The translations under genes were made by a program, and so were the position numbers. Under the pieces are notes generated by a model that saw nothing but the letters and a program-made list of their open reading frames with translations, ran no database searches and was not told where the DNA came from. DNA of 64,000 bases from Platanthera guangdongensis (lineage: Eukaryota > Streptophyta > Magnoliopsida > Asparagales > Orchidaceae), in assembly GCA_039583875.1 (NCBI GenBank), contig CM077162.1:58634822-58698821 (forward strand), read 5' to 3'. Of the stretch, positions 57,807 through 64,000 are shown piece after piece (position 1 is the stretch's first letter; each line of letters opens with the position of its first letter).

Positions 57807-58060
57807 TCGAATGGAGTTCGACGATCTGTCAAAGTTGAGCTAGACGATCGTCGATTGGAGTTCGACGATTCGTCGTACTGAGCTAGACGATATGACTTAG
57901 TCTCAAACTGAAAATCCTGGTCTTGAGGGCAGCTTCCAAACCTAAGTACTAACCCCTAGACTCAAATCTAATTGACCTTTAGAGCTATACAGGAGGTCAA
58001 CAACAGGATTCCTAAAGACATAGTGATCATTACCCAAATTAGTAATAGGGTGTTCCAACA
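57807..58060 (-). repeat. 5' LTR of S2, sense 5' portion
   Basis: The remaining 254 bp of the S2 5' LTR to the right of N3, colinear with 39010-39263 of the 3' LTR. It starts inside the TCGTCGA array and ends GGGTGTTCCAACA (sense start TGTTGGAACACCC). The next five bases TATAT are the right copy of the S2 target duplication. Confidence 0.9.
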
Positions 58061-58167
58061 TATATGTTACCCTGTCATGTAATGTTTATATACATCGTAA
58101 TGTGTGTTTATTATAAATGGTGTATATCATTGACTATGAGTTATGACTTCTCCAAATAGGGGGAGAT
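58061..58167 (+). other. 3' end of the S1 internal region with polypurine tract
   Basis: Continuation of the S1 untranslated region interrupted at 37721. It ends CCAAATAGGGGGAGAT (58152-58167), the polypurine tract immediately before the 3' LTR. Confidence 0.85.
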
Positions 58168-59855
58168 TGTTGGGTACATTGAAAAATATGTACCAGATTT
58201 GGAGAAGCCTCACCCAACTTAGTGATATACATCAAGGTGTATTTGATGTTGTTTTGAGTTTACATGTGCAGGTTAAAATATGCAGGAAGAGTTTCTAAGT
58301 CCATGAGTCGACACCAGAAGAAGTTGTGTCGACACTTGTGAAGACTTGTGTCGACACTTGAGAAAAGTTGTGTCGACACCTGGAGTCAATTGTGTCGACA
58401 CTTGGAAAAGCTGTGTCGACACCAGAAGAAACTGTGTCGACACACAGGACTTGTGTCGACACACAAAAAGTTCAGTCGACATCAACTGTGTCGACACACA
58501 GGACTTGTGTCGACACACACACCAGAATTTCTTTCAAAGTTAATTCTACCAAGACAAGAAGTGACTTTGTCGACATACAGGACTTGTGTCGACACATTCT
58601 TACAGAAGCGATGTCGAGAAGTAGTGTCAACACCATGAGAGCTGTGTCGACACCACCAAGGATTGTGTCGACACTTATTCTACTTATGTCGACACATATG
58701 AAGTTCAGACTCAACACTTTACATACAGAGACAAAGTTTCAAGAAGTGACTGGAGACTTGACAGCTGCCATGACCAACAAGTCTACTGCAACTGTCAGAT
58801 CTGTTAGAAGTTGGTTAGCAACCGGATCAGCCGGTAACCTTGGATGAAGTCTATATAAAGACAGATTCTATCAACAAAAGAAGACGAAGTACACAACATA
58901 TAATTACAACAGAAGATCCAACTTACACAAGAAAATCCAGTCAGAGATTTCAAGTGGATCTAAGTGAAGAATTTCAAAAGTTCTTCAGAAGAATTTGTAG
59001 AGAGAGATAGCTCCAACAATTCAAGTGAAGAAAGAGACTATCATCAACTAGTCTCTTAAGAGCAGATCCTGAACTAATCTACTAAGGAGAATTCAGATTT
59101 ACTTCTGGATTTTAAGAAGGAAGCTGATTGAAGATCAACTTCAAGAAATTCAACCTTATTTTGTTCAGATTCAAGAAGCTTTGAAGAAAGCCAAAGACAG
59201 GTTGATTTCTGAGTAATCAGATTTTTCAAGAACTGATCAAGAAAACTTTCTACCCATTCTCTCTCAACTTAGGTGAAAGATAAAACTTATTTTATATCAT
59301 TTTTCTATAAGATCATCATTGATCTGAGTTGTAAGCCTAATTTATAAAGGCTGAGGTATGGCTGAGTGCCTGAGGTAGGAGATTTACATCTCTGAGTTGT
59401 AGGCCTTGGGAAGGCTGACGTAGGGCTGTGTGCCTGAGGTAGGAGATTTGATTTTCTGAGTTGTAGGCCTGGGTGAAGGCTGAGGTAGGGCTTAATTGCC
59501 TGAGTTGTAGGAGTGTGGACTCACTCTGAGTTGTAGGAACCTTGACTGGATTTTGAGCTGTAAGATCTGTTGATCTAAGATGGAAGGAAGAAGTTAGGCC
59601 GAATCTATCACACTGCTAGATAGGTGAAGGGGGAAAGTGGATGTACCCATCATTTGGGGAACCACTATAAATCTGTGTGTCATCTGTGATTGTGTGTGAT
59701 ATTGTGATTTCTGTGATGTGGTAGCTGTAGAACTGTTTGATTCTAATTGATTAACAACATTAATATTCTGCCTTAGAGTAAAAAGGAATTGTACCTATTC
59801 AACCCTCCCCCCTCCCCCTCTAGGTGTTTAGGTTATCTTGAAACCAATTCTTTCA
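58168..59855 (+). repeat. 3' LTR of S1
   Basis: 1688 bp, TGTTGGGTACATTG...CCAATTCTTTCA. It carries the GTGTCGACAC array at 58307-58695, one unit shorter than the 5' LTR copy, and a TATA box at 58849-58860. The C-run of the 5' LTR (28290-28301) is here interrupted as CCCTCCCCCCTCCCCCTC (59804-59821). Sequence of the G protease resumes right after it. Confidence 0.9.
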
Positions 59856-60120
59856 CATAATATCTGGATAACCAGTCCATGCCCAAGATCACATCGAAGT
59901 CCTCCAGGTCTAATACCTTCAGATCAGCAAAAGCTAGGAAATCACCTAAAAGGATCGGACAACTATGGATACCCTGATCCGACACCACCAAATCACCGGA
60001 AGAAAACTCAACGTGAAATGAATTGCCAACTAGATTGAGAGTCAGACGATGAAGCTCTATGAAAATCCTAGCCACGAATGAGTGGGCAGAACTAGAATCG
60101 AAAAGAACGTGCGTCTAACG
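59856..60120 (-). pseudogene. pol: Protease of chromovirus G, N-terminal part
   Basis: Minus strand. The active-site region reads VLFDSSSAHSFVARIFIE, so the usual D-S/T-G is D-S-S. It is followed by strands ending in LEDFDVILGMDWLSRYY, the conserved flap/end motif of chromovirus proteases. The reading stops at 59856 where S1 was inserted and resumes at 26632. It is preceded by a stop at the THVLF start. It would have processed Gag-Pol; the active-site change suggests it is dead. Confidence 0.8.
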
Positions 60121-60213
60121 GTTCTTTACCTTAAATTTCCCAATAAAATCACATACGTAACTAGACGAACAAACATCGAAACTAAAGATAAAAGCTAGAA
60201 ACTAGATTAGAAT

Positions 60214-61278
60214 CTAACCTGAGATCACTTGGGCAGAAGTCTGCGCTTCTTCCAAAGTCACCACATTTAGCTTGTCCTTCCCTTTATCCAAATGTTGCTG
60301 CGGTGGCAAGTATTGGAGTGGAACTGGCTGCAATGGGGGCTGAGACCGCGGGCACTCTGACTTAAAATGCCCTTTCTGTCCACACTGGAAGCAGACCTTA
60401 TCATTACCCCAACAATGGGCAGCATCGTGTCCTTTCTGCTTGCATGAAGCACAAACCAGGTCTCCTTTAAGAGCGCTCTTAATTGCATGCACTTGCTGCT
60501 GCTTTTGAGCTCCCATCCTCTTGAAACACTTTTCGAATGGATGACCCGATCGACCACAGAAACTACACTTCTCCTTGATTCTTTTCTTCGAAGCGGGAGC
60601 AGACTCTCGGGAGTTCTTACCATCACCGGACTTACTTTTGTTCTTCCTCATTTGCATTCCTTAATTATTGGCATTATCGATAGCTTCAACTTTAAGGGCA
60701 TCTTCTACTGCCTTAACATAGTTCTCAGATCCATAAGCCCTGGCCAGTTACTGGATGTTACTCCTAAGACCAGCCAGAAATTGCTTGACTCTGCTAGCTT
60801 CAGAGGCTACTAAATTCGGGGCAAACTGGCTTAACTTGTTGAACCCTACCTCATACTCACTGATCGTGAGTTGTCTTTGTTTCAGATGCAGGAAGTTGTT
60901 CATCAAATGGTCTTGCTCGACCGATGGTAGAAACTTCCTAAGAAGCAACTCATTAAGCAATCCCCACAAATATCCATCAGTGAGGTTTTCGTTTTCTCTT
61001 AACCACCAGCTCTTTGCAAGACCATTAAGTTGTTAATTGGCGACCATGACTCTCTGGTCCGCATAAATTCCTGAATACGAGAACATCTTCTCCGTCACGA
61101 TAATCCAATTGCCCAATGCCATAAAGTCAGCTCTACCGTCATAGATAGGAGGTCCTAATCGCTAAAAATGCGAGATAAAATCCATCTCTGGTGGCAGCAA
61201 AACTGGAAGCACCAAAGGAGCAGGAGGAATATGAACGACTTGACCTACAGTAGGGTCATGCACTATAGGGTTTTTATT
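60214..61278 (-). pseudogene. gag: Gag of chromovirus G
   Basis: The minus-strand frame from about 61240 has the capsid start (PPIYDGRADFMALGNWI...VTEKMFSY) and, at 60969-60748, FLPSVEQDHLMNNFLHLKQR and LSQFAPNLVASEASRVKQFL, the conserved retrotransposon gag helices. The nucleocapsid at 60657-60214 holds three CCHC knuckles (CSFCGRSGHPFEKC, CASCKQKGHDAAHC, CFQCGQKGHFKSEC), followed by a Pro/Gln-rich tail. Stops occur near 61165, 61035, 60750 and 60660. Three knuckles are more than the one usual in many chromoviruses. Confidence 0.85.
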
Positions 61279-62008
61279 GTAACACCCCCTATCCGTCGCA
61301 TAGCATATAGTAGTAGGTTTGGCCAGGGCCCGACGTCATATACCACAGACAGACCAGGTGGTTACTTAATGGAAACCATCCAACCAATCCAACATCCTAC
61401 ACAGAGCATTCTAGCGGAAGCACTTTTATAAGTTGCAATTAAAAGAACCCAGCACAAATAGCATGAATGTCCACTAAACAATCCCAAAGGAATGAAGTAC
61501 AAATACACAAGTACTGGCCTTAAGGCCTTACAAATTGTTTCCTTCAAAATTACATGTTTTCAAACCTCGACACGCAGACCGGCCATGCATGAATAAAGAA
61601 AACATCCAAAAATTAGGCCTTCGAGGGCCGGCACAGCAACTTGGGCTTTAGCCCGCTATTGACCGCTTGGTCTAGCAGCACCTGCAAGCAACAAACCACC
61701 GCACGGTGACAAACAAAAGCAACGGTCAGCAATGCTGACCAAATTATAACGATCCTGCCCCCAACTCGGGGCGGCGATGCTCCTTCCCTGCACTTTATTA
61801 ACACAACCAAGCAGTATATAAATACATTGCATCACAGGCATTGGCACGCACGGCCACACTCCCCGTGCTCTCAGGGCACATTCTCGGTGGTCACGGTATA
61901 AGCCCGCCGACTCACCACCGTCCCCGGGACGGCAATCTCTCGTGGGAATTTGGTATTTCTAGCCACTACCTAAGACCCTCCATCTATGCTAACGGTAAGT
62001 GCCAAGTA
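61279..62008 (-). repeat. 5' LTR of chromovirus G (partial)
   Basis: In plus coordinates it starts TGTAACACCCCCTATCCG, the reverse complement of an LTR end ...GGGTGTTACA, directly upstream of gag in sense. It is recognisably related to the D-family LTR at 12978-13700: shared are CATTCTAGCGGAAG, GCATGAATGTCCAC, ACGGTCAGCA...GCTGACCAA and the CTCAGGGCACATTCTCGGTG element. It is cut at 62008 by S4. No primer site is evident at its junction with gag. Confidence 0.7.
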
Positions 62009-64000
62009 TGAAAGATATAGTACCTAAACACCTAGAGGGGGGGTGAATAGGTGACCAAATTCTTTTGAACTTTTTATAGCAGCAATCAGTTTCTAACACA
62101 GATTTAATCTACTATTGCACATCAATCACATAGCATTCACAGCAAACCACAGCACACAGTAGACACACAGTTTTATAGTGGTTCCCCAAGGTTTGGGTAC
62201 ATCCACTTTCCCCCTTCGCCTATCTAGCAGTGTACTAGATTCGGCCAAACTCCTTCTCTATCTCAGAACCCAAAACAGGCTCCTACACCTCAGGCCCAAG
62301 GCCCTACAACTCAGCTTCTTCACAAAGCCTACACTCAGCCACAAAGGCCTATACTCAGCCACCAAGGCCTACACTCAGCCACCAAGGCCTACACTTAGAG
62401 ATTTAAATCTCCTACACTCAGCCTTTATAATTACAGGCTTACAAGACTCAGATCCAAAGGATCCTACAAGAAAATTTGAATACAATAATGTTAACTCAGC
62501 AACTCAGAGACAAGAGAAGAGAGTTGTGAATTTCTTGATGAGTTCTTGGAAGAACTCAGCTGAAATCAATCTGACTTGGCTTTCTTCAAAGCTTCTTGAA
62601 TGTAGAACTCAATAAGATTGACTCCTTCTGCAGTTGATCCTTGATCTCTGCTACTTAAGATTCAGAATAAATTTGAACCCTTCTTCTCAGTCTGGTTCCA
62701 ACAACTGATTTCTTGGATGGGGCTCTCTCTCTCCAACTTCTTAGATCTGCACTTGATTCTTCAAGGAATAGCAAGATCTTCTTTGTTAATTACTTGATCA
62801 ATAATCTAAAACCCTCTTTTTTATGTAGACAGCATAAGCCTATTTATAGGCCTTCTTCATGGTAACCGACTGATCCGGTTCATAACTGATTTCTGACAAC
62901 TCTGACAGGTGCAGTAGACCGGCTGGAATGGCAGCTGTCAAGTCATCCAGTCAGTTCTTGAAAATTCTGTAGCTGTCTAGAAGTGTCGAGACTATCTGTC
63001 TTTAAGTGTCGACACTTATAGACCAAGTGTCGACACAAGTTGTCTAAGTGTCGACACTAGCCTACAAGGTGTCGACACAACTCCTGGTGTTGTAGATTTT
63101 ATATCTCGACACTACTTCTTCTTCATGTGTCGACACTGAAATTGAGTGTCGACACAAGTACTTGTACTTCAGTATTTTGCTGAATTCTTGTAAGTGTCGA
63201 CACATCTCTTTGTGTCGACACATCTTCATGTGTTGAACTTGTATTAGTGTCGACACATCTTCTTGGTGTCGACACTTGCCTTTAGTGTTGATACTTGCTG
63301 AGTGTCGACACATTCTTCCTTGTGTTGAGACTCTGTTTGAGTGTCGACACATCTCCTTAGTGTCGACACTTGTACTTAGAATATTCTTGAACTTTGCTGA
63401 TCTTTGCTAAGTGTCGACATAGCTCCTTGTGTCGACACTTTCTTCAAGTGTTGAGTCTTCAGCTGAGTGTCGACACATTCTTTCTTGTGTCGACACTTTC
63501 TTCAAGTGTTGAGTCTCCAGCTGAGTGTCGACACATTCTTTCTTGTGTCGACACTTTCTTCAAGTGTTGACTCTTCTGTTATGTGTCGACACATTGCTTT
63601 GTGTGTCGGCACTTGTACTTAGTCTCTGCTAGCTTTTGCTGAGTGTCGACACAGCCTCCAAGTGTCGACACTTTCTGATGTAGACACAGTTTCACTGGGT
63701 GTCGACACAACTGCTATGTGTCGACACTGCTTCACTGGTTTTTCTTCATTGAGTGTCGACACAGCTCCTTGTGTCGACACTTTCTGTCTGGTGTCGACTC
63801 AGCATCCCTGGTGTCGACACAAATACTCCAAGTGTCGACACAGCTTGCCTGGGTGTCGACACAAGTCTTCTTAAGTGTCGACACTTTCCCTCTTGGTGTC
63901 GACACATGGACTTAGAAACTTTTTCTTCTTTCCTGTAAATACTTAACCTGCACAAGTAAACTCAAAACACATCAAATACATTTTGATGTATATCATTGAG
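62009..64000 (-). repeat. S1-type SIRE LTR (S4), minus orientation, running off the window
   Basis: In plus coordinates it starts TGAAAGATATAGTACC, then ACACCTAGAGGGGGGGTGAA, the reverse complement of an S1-like LTR end. At the window edge it reads ATGTATATCATTGAG, the complement of CTCAATGATATACATC that lies about 50 bp inside the S1 LTR start. It therefore lacks only its last bases, at about 2.0 kb already longer than the S1 LTR, mainly because its palindrome array is longer. A minus-strand TATA box (CCTATAAATAGGC) is at 62839-62850. Solo LTR or 3' LTR of a larger element cannot be told. Confidence 0.85.
62995..63905. repeat. Expanded GTGTCGACAC palindrome array (S4 LTR)
   Basis: About thirty copies of GTGTCGACAC in roughly 900 bp, alternating with linkers such as CACATTCTTTCTTGTGTC, CACTTTCTTCAAGTGTTG and CACAGCTCCTTGTGTC. 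Some linkers are duplicated nearly exactly (63465-63505 and 63524-63565), showing local tandem expansion. This is about twice the copy number of the S1 LTR arrays. Confidence 0.92.

Larger units (their letters stand above)
37722..58060 (-). mobile_element. SIRE-type Ty1/copia element S2 (with nested N3)
   Basis: Complete in structure on the minus strand: 5' LTR (58060-48348, interrupted by N3), primer site, gag, pol, ORF3, polypurine tract and 3' LTR (39263-37722). The perfect target duplication TATAT flanks it (37717-37721 and 58061-58065). Without N3 and its extra target copy its length is about 12.2 kb. Gag, pol and ORF3 each keep a single frame, broken only by nonsense codons. S2 is a different family from S1: LTR sequence and gag differ strongly. 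Confidence 0.92.
26633..59855 (+). mobile_element. SIRE-type Ty1/copia element S1 (with nested insertions)
   Basis: Both LTRs, primer site, gag, pol, ORF3 and polypurine tract are present in the right order on the plus strand. Subtracting S2 (37722-58060) and the solo LTR (29600-30265) with their duplicated target bases leaves about 12.2 kb, the size of a full SIRE element with an extra ORF. It splits the protease of chromovirus G. The flanking pentamers (TATCA before, CATAA after) do not match. The host frame nevertheless reads smoothly across the gap from SRYY to DTTIQC, so the insertion boundary is well supported even though the target duplication has eroded. Confidence 0.88.

Noticed and set aside
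26628..59860. Target-site duplication for S1
   Set aside because: The flanking pentamers TATCA and CATAA do not match. A small deletion could have erased it, but that cannot be shown from the sequence.
1..64000. Host protein-coding, tRNA or rRNA genes
   Set aside because: Every convincing coding stretch matched retrotransposon gag, pol or element accessory genes. The tRNA-like matches are only primer-binding sites. No rRNA-like sequence was noticed.

Overview
This window looks like intergenic, heterochromatin-like DNA from a large flowering-plant genome. I found no host protein gene, tRNA or rRNA. Almost every base belongs to LTR retrotransposons, most of them broken and inserted into one another. 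The plant assignment rests on the element types: SIRE-type Ty1/copia elements with long LTRs, an initiator-Met primer site and an extra ORF3; Tat-type Ty3/gypsy with a second RNase H and an antisense extra gene; and chromovirus-type Ty3/gypsy with a chromodomain tail and TGTAACACC LTR ends. The species cannot be named from sequence alone. Family names below come from motifs I read by eye, not from searches.

Layout. 1-2130: decayed copia fragment A (+). 2131 to ~5885: SIRE-like element B (+), 5' LTR plus broken gag. ~5890-25202: Tat-like gypsy element T (-), with its 5' LTR at 24390-25202, gag-PR-RT-RH-aRH-IN running leftward to 18872, a ~72-bp tandem repeat at 18030-18790, and an antisense (+) extra gene. 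That extra gene is split (6239-7700 and 17275-18027) by a ~9.6-kb scrambled chromovirus D. D has gag/RT on the minus strand and integrase/LTR on the plus strand, followed by several kilobases of alternating inverted LTR copies.

25203-62008 is the remains of a second chromovirus, G (-): RT at 25203-26632, then PR, gag and 5' LTR at 59856-62008. G is split by a three-level nest. SIRE element S1 (+, 26633-59855) carries a solo LTR in gag (29600-30265, target duplication CTTAT). It also carries a second SIRE element S2 (-, 37722-58060, target duplication TATAT). S2's 5' LTR in turn carries a non-coding gypsy-like element N3 (-, 49635-57801, target duplication GATCG/GATCA). At 62009 another S1-type LTR (S4, -) begins and runs to the window edge.

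How the parts work together: each autonomous element encoded a capsid/nucleocapsid (gag), protease, reverse transcriptase/RNase H and integrase for its own copying. S1 and S2 also carry a large ORF3 of unknown role. Almost all open frames now contain stop codons or frameshifts. In S1 and S2 nearly every nonsense codon is TAA or TAG, as expected if CAA/CAG glutamine codons changed C to T.

The most unusual signal is not a gene. Several unrelated retrotransposon families here carry arrays of short palindromes in their LTRs, and sometimes elsewhere in the element. There are two themes: a TCGA core (GTGTCGACAC in S1/S4; TCGTCGAAC...GAGCTC in S2 and T; ATTCGTCGAGTATC in B) and a CACGGGCGTG core (D and N3). 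In S2 the same motif occurs in the LTR, in the pol-ORF3 spacer, and inside the gag reading frame.
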